DNA from: Phoronis ovalis
Lineage: Eukaryota; Phoronida; Phoronidae
DNA length: 10,889 bases
Assembly: GCA_028565635.1 (NCBI GenBank)
Contig: JAOXYB010058757.1
Span: forward strand, 1 to 10,889
Direction: 5' to 3'
Part shown: positions 1 to 8,567 of the stretch, piece after piece
How the letters are laid out: each line of letters opens with the position of its first letter
How positions within the stretch are numbered: position 1 is the stretch's first letter
Notes under the pieces: generated by a model
The model's input: the letters and a program-made list of their open reading frames with translations, nothing else
Database searches by the model: none
What the model was told of the DNA's origin: nothing
Program-made: the position numbers and the translations under genes

Positions 1-204
1 GGGAATTTCTTTAAAATAAACAATATTGAAAATTATCACGTGAAAGACGATACCAATGCTGTGTATCCTATAGATAGAATAAACAGCAAAAAACACCAAC
101 CAGAACTTACACATATTTGGCTTTCGAATACGTCTTGTACTAACGGTAACTTTGGCTCATGGCTTACTTGATTAAACTGAGTACAACAAAAAAATGCAAA
201 TTCA

Positions 205-581
205 TGACATTGCTTTACTTATTGTATTCTACATTTATTCGCCATTGTATTAAAACATTCAGAATTCCATAAAAACCCAGTTAAAACTCAGATTCTACTG
301 TATTTAACCTGGACAGGTTGGCATTATACATTGGCAAACGGCCCATTTACATTGCCTGCCAGGAGTTCCATGGAAAATCACCAATTTCTCACAGAAATCA
401 GACTAATTTGACATATGCAATGGTAATTAAGTCCAGAAAGAGCATAATGCTATTCTATACAAAAAGGTCTCCATTTATGTATTAAAAGCATGACCTTGTC
501 AGCAGTAGGATCATGAGATATTTGTACATTAGATAGCTCACTGAATTATGTATAAAGTACTTTCACATTTTTTGACAATGT
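205..581 (-). other. XRN1: XRN1 3' untranslated region and presumed poly(A) site
   Basis: Downstream of the TAA the minus strand has stops in all frames and no further donor that I trust. The first canonical AATAAA hexamer on this strand is at 239-234, so cleavage is expected roughly at 225-205, giving a 3' UTR near 360 nt. Bases 1-204 beyond it look like featureless AT-rich flank. Confidence 0.6.
234..239 (-). terminator. Poly(A) signal AATAAA for XRN1
   Basis: The plus strand reads TTTATT here, i.e. AATAAA on the gene strand, about 345 nt past the stop codon. It is the only canonical hexamer I see on this strand between the stop and the window edge. Confidence 0.6.
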
Positions 582-857
582 TTACGAAGCACTACCAAAG
601 TTTGCTGCCAATCTTGACTTTGGTTTCTTTGCTGCAGGTTTATTAGGAACAGTTGTTTCTTTCTGTTTAAAATTGGAACTGTCTTGTTTGTTGGGTACTT
701 TAACAGTCTTTGTCGCAGCAGCTTTTGCTCCATCTGTTACTTTTTCAATTACAGTATCTCTAGGATTAGCTTCAGTTTCTTTCTTACTATCAACTGACAC
801 AGTAGCTTTGTGTGTTTCTGATTTCTGTTTATGAGGTGTTACATTTTTTCTGGTGAC
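582..857 (-). CDS. XRN1: XRN1 last coding exon
   Basis: The acceptor is TTATTTTACAG (868-858). It encodes VTRKNVTPHKQKSETHKATV, then a Lys/Thr/Ala-rich basic stretch, and ends KPKSRLAANFGSAS followed by TAA at 584-582. The compact basic-hydrophobic end is the sort of short conserved peptide found at the C-terminus of XRN1 proteins, where decapping factors can bind (inference). The frame is phase 0 from the previous exon. Confidence 0.88.
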   Translation of the reverse strand, partial: VTRKNVTPHKQKSETHKATVSVDSKKETEANPRDTVIEKVTDGAKAAATKTVKVPNKQDSSNFKQKETTVPNKPAAKKPKSRLAANFGSAS

Positions 858-3800
858 CTGTAAAATAAATTGTTATAGTTTAGTAATTACAATTATCATG
901 TATTTGCAGAAAAAATTTAGAAATTAGAGGTTTCTTTTGTGATCCAGGATTATGTGAAGAGGGGTGACAATTTTTCAGCTGCTAAACCAAAACAGTTTAA
1001 GAATTTTGTAACTGATATTGCAATGTACAACTGGTTTCATTTTGACTACAGTAATATTCATCTTTTGCAAAAATGACTGAGAGAAGCAATCAAAAACTGA
1101 ACAGGTACCTGTAAAGGTATAAATGGGTTTTGAGATTTGCTCTCATGGCTAGGTGGGTGAGTTTCATCACTTTGACCACGAGCATGAATCTGTTCATCCC
1201 TATGGCCTGTATGTCCTGCTTTGTGATTGGCCACATGCTGATGATGATGCATATTTCCATGTGCTGCATGCTGACCATGAACATGATGCACTTCTCCGTG
1301 TCCAGAAGCATGACCTACATGAACTGCTACCTGATGATGTCCTGGATGCTGATTAGCTGCATGGTACTGTCCATGATGCTGATTGGCTATCTGATGATGT
1401 CCTGGATGCTGATTGGCTGCCTGGTGCTGTCCATGATGTTGACTGGCTATCTGATGATGTCCTGGATGCTGATTGGCTGCCTGGTGCTGTCCATGATGCT
1501 GACTGGCTATCTGATGATGTTCTGTATGCTGATGGCCTGGATGATGTGCCGGTTGTCTATGATCTACCTGACGAGGATTGATGTGCATACCTTGAACCTG
1601 GAATTGTTGCTGTTGTTGATAAGGAATTGAAGCTCTTTGCTGTACAAACTGTTGAGGTCTGCCACCATGAAAACCTACATAGGAGTAAATATTTTAAAAA
1701 ATATTGATAAGAATGCCTGGAACAAAGCATGCTAAAAATATTTAAACATCCAATAATGGAACTCATGTTACTGGCAGGTTATCATGCCTTCCATTTAGCT
1801 GATACCCTTTGGAAAAGTGCTGTACCCTTCATGATAAAATGCCTCAAATAAAAAAACGAGACAGGATTTGACAAATATGCCCCATGCATTTAAAAGTTAA
1901 TATGTGTTTACTGTTTTTGGAATCACTCATGATTATGTAGACAAAGAATTATATTTCATGTTTCTGACCATAACAACATAGGGATTAAAACTAAAAACAG
2001 TTCAAATGAAATTTTACCTTTGGTTTTTCAAATATATGATTAATCCTTTGTTATTTAAACCAGATATTTTAATTTTAACTTTACTCCTTTAAAAATCACA
2101 ATGCAACTACAGTTGATAGTCAATATGTCCAGTTTTTGCTATTAAGACTCCGATTATTGAAGCATGTGAATTTTTTACAATGAAAAGGTATAACTATTAA
2201 GCAAAAATCAAGCGAACCATAAACAGTTATTTTAAATAAATGTCTTAATAATTTCCAGTATTTAGTTTTACTTGATCGTGTCATCAACGGTAGCTGGGTA
2301 CTGTTAAAATTTCCTATCCATTTTGACCTAATCATAAAATCGTCCACTGTGATTGTAAACACCATATTATTTAAACTATCTTTCTCCAGTACCTTATTTG
2401 CCTGTATAAAAAAATTCAGAACTGCGCATTCTATATAACTTGAAATATTTGATGATACTTTGCCATAACAGGTTTGCCCCAACTTCAGTCTTAAACATTT
2501 CCTGATAATTTCATGTTATTTGGTCGACAACTCATTAGGTTATTCGACATTACGTTAGCAAGAGTTGTTTGTAGGTTTCCTTGTATTGTATTACACATTC
2601 AGGTATCAGGTAAATGAAATTCATGATATGCAAGAGGTACTCATCATGCACCCATTATTGCATACTAGACAAAACGAAAACATATAATAAAGGAACTGAT
2701 GTCACTAAAATTTCAGGGAAAAAAGAATAAAAACAAACAACAAAATAAGAACAATCATTTTATAAGATACTTCTTATACATCTTACAGAATACTGATGTC
2801 ACTAAATCTTCATTACACATATAATTGCACAGCAACAATAATCTTAAGAAGCTACATTTCCTTACCTTGCATAAACACTGGATGCCTCACTGGTGTAAAC
2901 GCTGATGGATGGCGTGGACCAGACATCATGGCATTCTTTCGAGACTGAAATTTAAAATGTAACTGATATACAGTCATAACAATTCAGTTTAAGACTGTCG
3001 TTCAAATGCTTGCTCTGAGATTCACAAAAAAACCAAGTACGCAACTCGTGTAGATTAGGATAATTAGAAAATGAGCACTCTAAGTAATTATACCATTACA
3101 TTGATTTCTAAACAATGATTTCCTCAACATTATCTCCCAATTCAGTTGAAAATTACATAATAGCACACCAGTTGTAATAGTGTAATCCCTGCTGCACTTT
3201 CAGAAGCCTGCTCTTGACTTCTGCAAGCTGACCCTTGAACACGCATACCACTCCCCAGTGTCACATAGGCCAGGAACAATCCCTAAAAGAACATCCCACA
3301 AAAAAACATTATGATAACACTTCATCAGCTGTTTTGTTTGTTAATGCATGACATACAGCAAATAAATCAAAAATAAATCTTTGAGCAAGGAAATGGAATT
3401 CAAGAGACTTTGACCTGAAAAGTTACATTACTGTAATCTGATAACCAGAATGCTCCAAGGTTACACGTGTAGTTAATATCTAACATGGCAATTAGGCCGA
3501 AACTACTTGGCAAAGGAACCAAAGTGCATTTCTACCAAAATTCCCTTTAGAAAAATCCCTCAAGTGTCTCAAAGAACTAGATATTTAGAGAACAGGCCAT
3601 GGAGTATCTCACCTCGGCTGTTCTGCTGAGCTCATATCTTGGTGGAGGCATCTGATTATGATTACTAAAAGTTGCAAGTTCAACTACAGCAGATCTAAAA
3701 CATACATATTATTATATTGTTATTAAATCCTTACACACATATCCCCAAAGGAATCCATTGCAAATAATTTCAACATTTCAGTCTTTACTAACAAGCATTA

Positions 3801-6800
3801 TTTACTGACTTTTCACTGACGTAACTTAAACCTACTATTAACCTTTCAAACCTTGGAGTATTTCTAATCTTCATTACCTTACTGCATTACTGTTAAGGAC
3901 TCGAGATACACTGTGACACTGTTTTTGAAGTAAAAGTATATTTTTAGAAAGCTTATACTTTAAAGTTTATAAATCTAAAAGACAAACGGTAGAAAATAGT
4001 TTTCATATTACAAAAAGTAACGGTTTTTGAAAAAAAATATGTGTTTTTCCAATTATAATTTTTCGAAAAATAGGAAGTAAAAAAACCTCTTCACTTACAA
4101 ACTTGACCCTTTGCACTACCCATGTACAAAATGGTGCAGTCTCAGATTTTAAAAATATTGCTTTATACAAAACTGTTTTGAATTTTCAAATTTTGGAGGT
4201 CATACATTCAAAATCTGAGATACAGTTCTGTAGACAGCTCATCTGTGCAAAGTTTTGAGTTTATACGTGGAGGGCTTTTCATCAAGTTACATGAACAAAT
4301 TTAGGCTATTTAATTCATGATTTGTAAGTTTATAGTATAAATTTTTAAGTCTATCTCTTCCTACTAATTCCTAAAATATATGTACAGAGTCACCTGTCTT
4401 GAACAACTTCTTCGTTAGAACTTGTTAAAATGAAAATGGAATCTCGAAGTTCCAATGAGTTATTACAAATTCTAATGAATTCAGCTGAACTAGTTAACTA
4501 GTGAAGTTCTAATGAGTTCAAGTCTGGTATCTATTAATATAATGCTATATAGATGACCTGGAAAAAAACAAATTACACTTTTATGTACACTTTTTTGCAG
4601 GATATGGTAATAAACATTCTAACACATTTCTATGTACTTTTTTATTAGCTAATATGATGATATATAGTTAGGTTTGTTAGAATTCTAGTGTTCTAACTAT
4701 TTGAACTCGGGAAATAACAAAGTTCTAATAAATACAAGTCGCTAATGAGTTCAAGAGGGGTGACTCAGTGTATCTTGAGACCTTAACGTAGGTGCAGTAA
4801 GATACAGCTAACCACCAACATTTCATGAGTCTTAAAGCTACGAAAATGATGCTTTAGAAAATGAAATAACTGAAAGTATCTATTGCATGTTCTTTAATAA
4901 GATAATTACACCATTTTGAGCTAAATGACTCACCTTTTGGGTTGCAGTTGCTTCACCTCTCCATGACCATGCATCTTGGCACCTAAATGTAAAACATAAA
5001 GAGTTAAATGCACAAAAAAATAATTTTAATAATGTAACAGTAAATGACGCCTAAATGTCTACCATCAAGTGATGTATGCAATAACACCAACTAGCAGCAT
5101 GTGGCCCAATGTGGCAGTGAAACTATCAACTACCCACAGTAACAAATTTAATTACGTCGTTCTGGTCGCAGTAATTACATCAAAAACAGATACATACATT
5201 TATCAAAGTAAAGCAGTGTAAGGAAGTTCTTGCATGTTAGTATTAAATCAGTTTTTCACATCTTGGCTATTGCTGGTGAATTAGACAGTCTTATTACAGA
5301 CATATTATTATTACGGAAATATGTATTTTTCTACAGAACATTTATTAAGAATAAATAACCTAATTAATTCCAGCCATCAATGCAAATCTCACCTTCAAAA
5401 AGTTCCTGCACAGATACTTTATTATACTGACTGCTTTGTGCTGCTGGACCTCCTTGCAAAGACCCCATTGCTGGACCTCCTTGTGGAGACTCATTTGCTG
5501 GTAAATTTAACATTTTCTTTAAAACAGCTGTTCCAGTATGTACACTCTGCCCACCAGTCTGACTAATCATATTTGGATCATGTTGTTTTTCTGCTGATAT
5601 TTGTAAAGCAGTGAATAATGCAGAAAATTCCTCATTAGATGCTTCTTTTGAAGGTGGACTCATCTGTGCTTGCTTATTTGAATTTGTTTGTTTTTTAGGT
5701 GTTTCTGTCGTTTTTAATTTTGCCTCTTTAGTAAAAACTTTATTATCAGAGTTCTGATCATGTGCCTTTGCATTACAACTATCTGCCTTTTTTAAAATTG
5801 TAACTCCAGCATTTGGTTTAAATTTCTGTCTTGCATAATTTGATTTGTGAGTAGAGTCAGATTGACTTTTAGACAAAACATGTTCATTATTTTCTGAAAA
5901 TTGTGTTTTTAAAGCCTTAGCTGCTACTGCCAAAGATGCTTCATTCGAATTATGTTCCTCTGCAGTTGCTCCTGTTAAACCAGAGTCTTTCAATTCATTC
6001 CAAATGTTGGAATATTCTTTGTGCTGCATTCTTTGAGGCTGAAAAACAATACAAAACAGTTAGGCATATAGTCTTATGATCAGCCAAATTTACATGACTA
6101 CCAAAATAAATCTGCTAATTATGGGCTTGTTGACTCTATGAACCATCTTAACTCCCAGGGAGCCACACAGTCAGGCTGCAATTTATAGCAAAAACACACA
6201 CACACACATGCAGAAATGCAATTTGGCTACAACCTACCAAGTAACCACAAATTCAAACAAAGATCATCAGTTTCTATCCTACTGTTATATTACATTTAAC
6301 AATCAACATATGTCAAATACATGAGCCAGCCATTCATGAATTATAAATTGTAATTAATTTAATTAAATTGAAGTGTGTAGTAAATAACAAATTGGAGCAA
6401 TCACTGTAATAATATCGTAGCATAAAATTACTTCATACCTGATTAAGGGCTTCACTATGACCAATCTTTAAGAAATCTTCTCGGCTCATTTTAGAGTTAA
6501 CTTCAATCTAGAGAACAAAATGGACACATCAGAATTAAACTGATCGGTATATTAAAGTGCGAAACTGCATAAAAAATGGAAAACACTTTTACAGACATAA
6601 TGTAACAAATAAAATAGTTACCATTAAAAAAGTGTGCACATTACAAAAATGCTAATTGTCAAAATACATCGTTGATCATTCTTGTCAGAGTTTATCTATA
6701 GTGCGCTACACAAAGCATCTCCCCGGCGATATACTCGACTGTATCAACCACCATAATTCAGAATAATCGTGACAGGAGACGATGATTGTTTTTTTGAACT

Positions 6801-8169
6801 TAAAAAGAAAATTTAAATAAACTGCTACTTAGCAAATAAATATTTAGAATAATAAATACAATTATTCAGCTTGAGCAGGTTAATGATTTCTTGATGTATT
6901 TAATATTTCTATTATGCATTAAAAACTACCTGTTTTCTTGTATCTTTGTGTTGTTCTTTCCTGAACTGTTGATGAGACATAGCTGAAGCATATGATACAT
7001 CCTTCTTACTATTGCCTGACTGAGTTACACGGGAATTGTTGTAGCTCTGATTGTCTACTGCTCTCTTCTGCAGGTGGTTTGGTTGTTGCTTGCGTAGACC
7101 ATGTGATAAGTTGATAAGTGCCATTGAAGGCATTCTGTATCCATGGTTAGGTGAGCACCTAATAAAAAATGGTAATTAGTAGTTACAACACTACAAATAA
7201 ATATGGAACTTTGCTTTGTATCCAATACAATGAAAAACTTCCTGAAACAGGTTTCACTAGAAGTTAAGTAGTTTCAAGCTATTGCTATTGCAGTTGGTAT
7301 ACTGTGAATATTGTATACATAAGCAAGCTGAGAAGAGTAATTTGTATTTATCAGTGATGTAGGCATCTAACATTACAGTGAATACATAATGTTAGATGTC
7401 TACATCACTGATAAATACAAATTACTCTTCTCAGCTTGCTTATGTATACACTATTCACATGTACCAACTCCAGTAGCAATAGCTTGAAAACATTTTATAA
7501 ATTATAATTATAAACAAACAGGCCCAGGTATGTTGTCTTACCTGTCACATTATGCACACACAGTTTACATTTCTCCCTAAAGTCAAAAATAAAAACACCA
7601 TGACCCCACTAGGTGTAAATACCAGCACCAAGACTCAATGTAATTTTTACCTGATGGTAAGTCCGGATAAGAATTCTTTATCAAATACCACATCGTATGT
7701 CACATCAGCTTCTTTTTCTCCTAAAAAATTGAATTCACAAACTTCCTACATAAGGGTAGTTGTATCATTCTCAGTCAAATACGATGCATTCTAAATTTCT
7801 ATAGTCCTCTAGGTACAACACATGTACAGAGTATATTTAAAATCCAGTAACATACATGCAGAGCAGTAAAGTCCTTTATCATCAAGATAAAACTACTTCA
7901 GGCTTTTATTCCAAAGCTGATCTCACATAAGTCAATTAGTATCTTACTTCAGGCTTTTCAATTTTTACGGGGATTATATTTCACTTTATCATTGCATAGG
8001 AATCTAAAATGTTAACTAAAAATTATAATTATATACCTTTTGCAATACCAATGACAGTTCCTCTAAGACCTAAAGGAACTGTGTAACCTTCACGAACATT
8101 AACCACTCTGTCAAACAGTTGGTAGGTGGCACTAGGATCAGGTACCAGAGTGCCAGTATGTTCAAGTGG
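582..8169 (-). CDS. XRN1: 5'-3' exoribonuclease 1, C-terminal part (11 spliced exons)
   Basis: XRN1 degrades decapped, 5'-monophosphate mRNA in the cytoplasm, often in P-bodies. I joined eleven exons by hand: 8169-8037, 7720-7651, 7158-6930, 6507-6439, 6038-5393, 4982-4934, 3694-3613, 3282-3169, 2944-2866, 1674-1109, 857-582. All introns are GT..AG, phases agree at every junction, and the total is 771 codons including TAA at 584-582. Residues about 10-95 of this partial product match the XRN1 SH3-like domain: YQLFDRVVNVREG, VPLGLRGTVIG, FDKEFLSGLTIRCSP and ALINLSHG. Residues 96-398 are low-complexity Ser/Gln/Lys/Asn-rich linker. Residues 399-464 look like a dsRNA-binding fold, 491-679 are Gln- and His-rich, and 680-770 form a basic tail ending RLAANFGSAS. 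The nuclease domain (XRN_N) and the PAZ/D1 region are absent and must be encoded right of the window. Gene identity rests on recognised SH3-like motifs. The tail exons rest on splice sites and frame continuity only. Confidence 0.92.
858..1108 (-). other. XRN1 intron (251 nt)
   Basis: GT at 1108-1107, AG at 859-858. Nothing recognisable inside. Confidence 0.85.
1109..1674 (-). CDS. XRN1: XRN1 glutamine/histidine-rich tail exon
   Basis: The acceptor is TCCTATGTAG (1684-1675) and the donor CAG|GTACCT (1108/1107). The 566-nt exon starts FHGGRPQQFVQQRASIPYQQ with a run of five Gln. From the Met at 1588 down to 1109 it encodes 160 residues, of which I count 44 His. The core is a 60-bp tandem repeat (1331-1540) giving a 20-residue unit around HHQIASQHHGQHQAANQHPG. 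Such low-complexity tails are usual in position but not in histidine content for XRN1 proteins. Metal binding, pH-dependent condensation in P-bodies, or neutral repeat expansion are all possible. Confidence 0.9.
1331..1540. repeat. 60-bp coding minisatellite, three full copies plus a partial one
   Basis: The word ctgatgatgt recurs exactly every 60 bp at 1331, 1391, 1451 and 1511. Copies 1391-1450 and 1451-1510 differ at only a few bases, and the fourth is cut short near 1540. The period is a multiple of three, so copy-number change keeps the XRN1 frame open. Confidence 0.93.
1675..2865 (-). other. XRN1 intron (1191 nt), no gene seen
   Basis: This is AT-rich intron sequence. A 120-codon open stretch on the minus strand (2482-2120) has no family resemblance and no splice links, so I treat it as chance. 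The 15-bp word actgatgtcactaaa occurs twice near 2696 and 2791. No element with clear termini was found. Confidence 0.75.
2866..2944 (-). CDS. XRN1: XRN1 tail exon
   Basis: The acceptor is TTAAATTTCAG (2955-2945) and the donor CAAG|GTAAGG (2865/2864), a strong donor. The 79 nt encode SRKNAMMSGPRHPSAFTPVR then HPVFMQ plus one base of Gly. The composition is Pro/His/Met-rich and probably disordered, leading into the Gln/His-rich exon. Confidence 0.82.
3169..3282 (-). CDS. XRN1: XRN1 exon, second half of dsRBD-like segment
   Basis: The acceptor is TTCTTTTAG (3291-3283). The 114-nt, phase 0-0 exon encodes GLFLAYVTLGSGMRVQGSAC then RSQEQASESAAGITLLQL. A strand-turn-strand, then G-S-x-x-R-S-x-x-x-A-x-x-x-A-A-x-x-x-L, matches the last strands and C-terminal helix of dsRNA-binding folds. 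The donor, CTG|GTGTGC (3168/3167), is weak. Failure to splice would add eight codons and stop at TGA 3144-3142. Confidence 0.84.
3283..3612 (-). other. XRN1 intron (330 nt), nothing seen
   Basis: GT at 3612-3611 and AG at 3284-3283. There is no repeat, RNA gene or ORF of note. Confidence 0.8.
3613..3694 (-). CDS. XRN1: XRN1 exon, first half of dsRBD-like segment
   Basis: The acceptor is TATGTTTTAG (3704-3695) and the donor GAG|GTGAGA (3612/3611). The 82 nt encode SAVVELATFSNHNQMPPPRY then ELSRTAE. The order VVEL...PPPRYEL resembles the first helix and first strand of a double-stranded-RNA-binding domain (pattern: helix, then a P.Y.L strand). The phase 0 end joins to the next exon, which supplies the remaining strands and last helix. 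Confidence 0.86.
4385..4768. mobile_element. MITE-like non-autonomous DNA transposon, about 384 bp
   Basis: The left end reads CAGAGTCACCTGTCTTGAAC, and the right end, read inward on the other strand, reads CTGAGTCACCCCTCTTGAAC. These 20-bp terminal inverted repeats match at 17 positions. The flanks are TGTA at 4381-4384 and TGTA at 4769-4772, a perfect 4-bp target duplication. The repeats continue imperfectly: AGAACTTGTTA at 4417-4427 pairs with TAACAAAGTTCT at 4715-4726. Subterminal copies of CTAATGAGTTCAAG lie at 4509-4522 and 4742-4755. There is no transposase ORF. The superfamily is not clear; a 4-bp duplication excludes typical hAT (8 bp) and Tc1/mariner (TA). Confidence 0.78.
4489..4502. 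repeat. Perfect 14-bp palindrome inside the MITE-like element
   Basis: ACTAGTTAACTAGT equals its own reverse complement. It lies off-centre within the 4385-4768 element and may be part of its repeat structure or coincidence. Confidence 0.6.
4934..4982 (-). CDS. XRN1: XRN1 micro-size exon (49 nt)
   Basis: The acceptor is TTTTACATTTAG (4994-4983) and the donor AAAAG|GTGAGT (4933/4932), a near-consensus donor. It encodes GAKMHGHGEVKQLQPK plus two bases of Arg, in phases 1 to 2 that fit both neighbours. No domain is recognised. It leads directly into the dsRNA-binding-like segment. Confidence 0.82.
4983..5392 (-). other. XRN1 intron (410 nt), nothing seen
   Basis: GT at 5392-5391 and AG at 4984-4983. 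No repeat or gene was recognised. Confidence 0.8.
5393..6038 (-). CDS. XRN1: XRN1 large linker exon (disordered region)
   Basis: The acceptor is TTGTTTTTCAG (6049-6039) and the donor GAAG|GTGAGA (5392/5391). At 646 nt this is the longest exon. It encodes PQRMQHKEYSNIWNELKDSG, then a Lys/Ser/Thr/Asn/Gln-rich, probably disordered stretch, with a short hydrophobic island FSALFTALQISAEKQ. Near the end a 15-bp direct repeat (5442-5456 and 5469-5483) gives QGGPA twice. The terminal VQELFEG reads across the junction into the next exon. The two hydrophobic islands are candidates for short linear binding motifs for decay partners; that is inference. Confidence 0.9.
6039..6438 (-). other. XRN1 intron (400 nt) with short CA microsatellite
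   Basis: GT at 6438-6437 and AG at 6040-6039. It contains a short (AC)n run at about 6194-6208 and an AT-rich taattaatttaattaa tract near 6352-6367. Nothing else was seen. Confidence 0.8.
6439..6507 (-). CDS. XRN1: XRN1 small linker exon
   Basis: The acceptor is TTGTTCTCTAG (6518-6508) and the donor CAG|GTATGA (6438/6437). It is a symmetric phase 0-0 exon of 69 nt encoding IEVNSKMSREDFLKIGHSEA then LNQ. Being symmetric, it could be skipped without a frame change. I do not recognise a domain; the call rests on splice sites and frame. Confidence 0.82.
6508..6929 (-). other. XRN1 intron (422 nt), nothing seen
   Basis: GT at 6929-6928 and AG at 6509-6508. A slightly more GC-rich patch near 6690-6790 has no recognisable content. 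Confidence 0.8.
6930..7158 (-). CDS. XRN1: XRN1 exon, end of SH3-like domain and start of linker
   Basis: The acceptor is TTTTTTATTAG (7169-7159) and the donor CAG|GTAGTT (6929/6928). The 229-nt exon encodes CSPNHGYRMPSMALINLSHG, the conserved end of the SH3-like region. A hydrophilic stretch follows, rich in Gln, Asn, Lys and Ser (LRKQQPNHLQKRAVDNQSYN onward). It ends in phase 0 with Gln. Confidence 0.93.
7159..7650 (-). other. XRN1 intron (492 nt) dominated by a long hairpin
   Basis: GT at 7650-7649 and AG at 7160-7159. Almost half of its length is the inverted repeat at 7271-7491; the remainder is plain AT-rich DNA. Confidence 0.85.
7271..7491. repeat. Long near-perfect inverted repeat (105-bp arms, 11-nt loop)
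   Basis: The left arm 7271-7375 is the reverse complement of the right arm 7387-7491, with about eight differences; the spacer is 7376-7386. The inner 64 base pairs contain a single difference (7363 G against 7399 T, a G-U wobble in a plus-strand RNA). No terminal motif or clear target duplication was seen at the flanks. It could be a foldback transposon copy, a young MITE, or a source of a long hairpin RNA when the XRN1 pre-mRNA is made. Confidence 0.93.
7651..7720 (-). CDS. XRN1: XRN1 exon, SH3-like domain middle
   Basis: The acceptor is AATTTTTTAG (7730-7721) and the donor CAG|GTAAAA (7650/7649). The 70 nt encode GEKEADVTYDVVFDKEF followed by LSGLTI and two bases of an Arg codon. The segment continues the SH3-like domain, and the Arg is completed by the next exon as RCSPNHGYRMPS, as expected for XRN1. 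Confidence 0.92.
7721..8036 (-). other. XRN1 intron (316 nt), only a short direct repeat
   Basis: GT at 8036-8035 and AG at 7722-7721. The 14-bp word tacttcaggctttt occurs at 7894-7907 and 7945-7958. Nothing else was recognised. Confidence 0.8.
8037..8169 (-). CDS. XRN1: XRN1 exon, start of SH3-like domain
   Basis: The acceptor is CTGTTTCAG (8178-8170) and the donor AAAG|GTATAT (8036/8035). The 133-nt exon begins in phase 0 with P-L-E-H and reads TGTLVPDPSATYQLFDRVV followed by NVREGYTVPLGLRGTVIGIA, ending one base into a Gly codon. The run FDRVVNVRE...VPLGLRGTVIG is highly characteristic of metazoan XRN1. The preceding exon was not found in the window. Confidence 0.92.
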
Positions 8170-8567
8170 CTGAAACAGAAATTAAATTGATATTCAAAAA
8201 CTAACTGAAGCTAGCTTACTATGTTTTACACTACCGCATTATCAACAGTTACAGATGAAAGCTTTTGCTGCCAATTCTTTAACTTAATTTTGTACATAAC
8301 TGCACCTTTTCCCACAAATAGCAAACACCAGGATTACTATGCTGGTTGAAACAAACAAATGTTCCAACAGTTTGCCGATAATAATAATTCATTTTTACTC
8401 TAACGTTTTCAGAGTATTTTAAAACATACTTCAATGTCAATCATTATGATTTAAGGTTCTCCTCATAAAAATGCAGAATAATTTATTATTGTTATAATTG
8501 TGTTTATCTGGCTTAACATACATGTAGACATCATTGCTGTGTGTGCGTGACAGATTAAATGTAGATA

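Larger units (their letters stand above)
3695..4933 (-). other. XRN1 intron (1239 nt) carrying a MITE-like insertion
   Basis: The longest complete intron. Most of its right-hand part is the element at 4385-4768. Left of this is AT-rich sequence with an 11-bp inverted pair, tctcagatttt (4140-4150) and aaaatctgaga (4210-4220), a possible stem or remnant of an older element. No coding sequence was seen. Confidence 0.75.

Noticed and set aside
1331-1540. Regular 60-bp spacing suggestive of a CRISPR array
   Set aside because: The whole 60-bp unit is repeated, with no variable spacers; it is an in-frame minisatellite in a eukaryotic gene.
1130-1630. 166-codon plus-strand open frame, Met/Leu/Cys-rich, looks membrane-like
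   Set aside because: It is the antisense shadow of the XRN1 His-rich repeat: antisense of His/Gln codons reads as Met, Leu and Trp. The minus-strand frame joins to neighbouring exons in phase, this one does not.
2120-2482. 120-codon minus-strand open frame
   Set aside because: It lies inside an XRN1 intron, has no recognisable family motifs and no fitting splice sites; the length is compatible with chance.
7552-7794. 80-codon plus-strand open frame
   Set aside because: It runs antisense across a confident XRN1 SH3-domain exon and its flanking introns; no motif seen.
7894-7958. Two copies of tacttcaggctttt 51 bp apart
   Set aside because: A 14-bp direct repeat in AT-rich intron DNA with no inverted ends between; not enough for an element.
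8234-8316. Short minus-strand open segment reading YKIKLKNWQQKLSSVTVDNA, ending before GTAG, as a possible further XRN1 exon
   Set aside because: It would leave an intron of only about 65 nt, has no good acceptor upstream, and is bounded by stops. I cannot match it to XRN1, so I did not add it.
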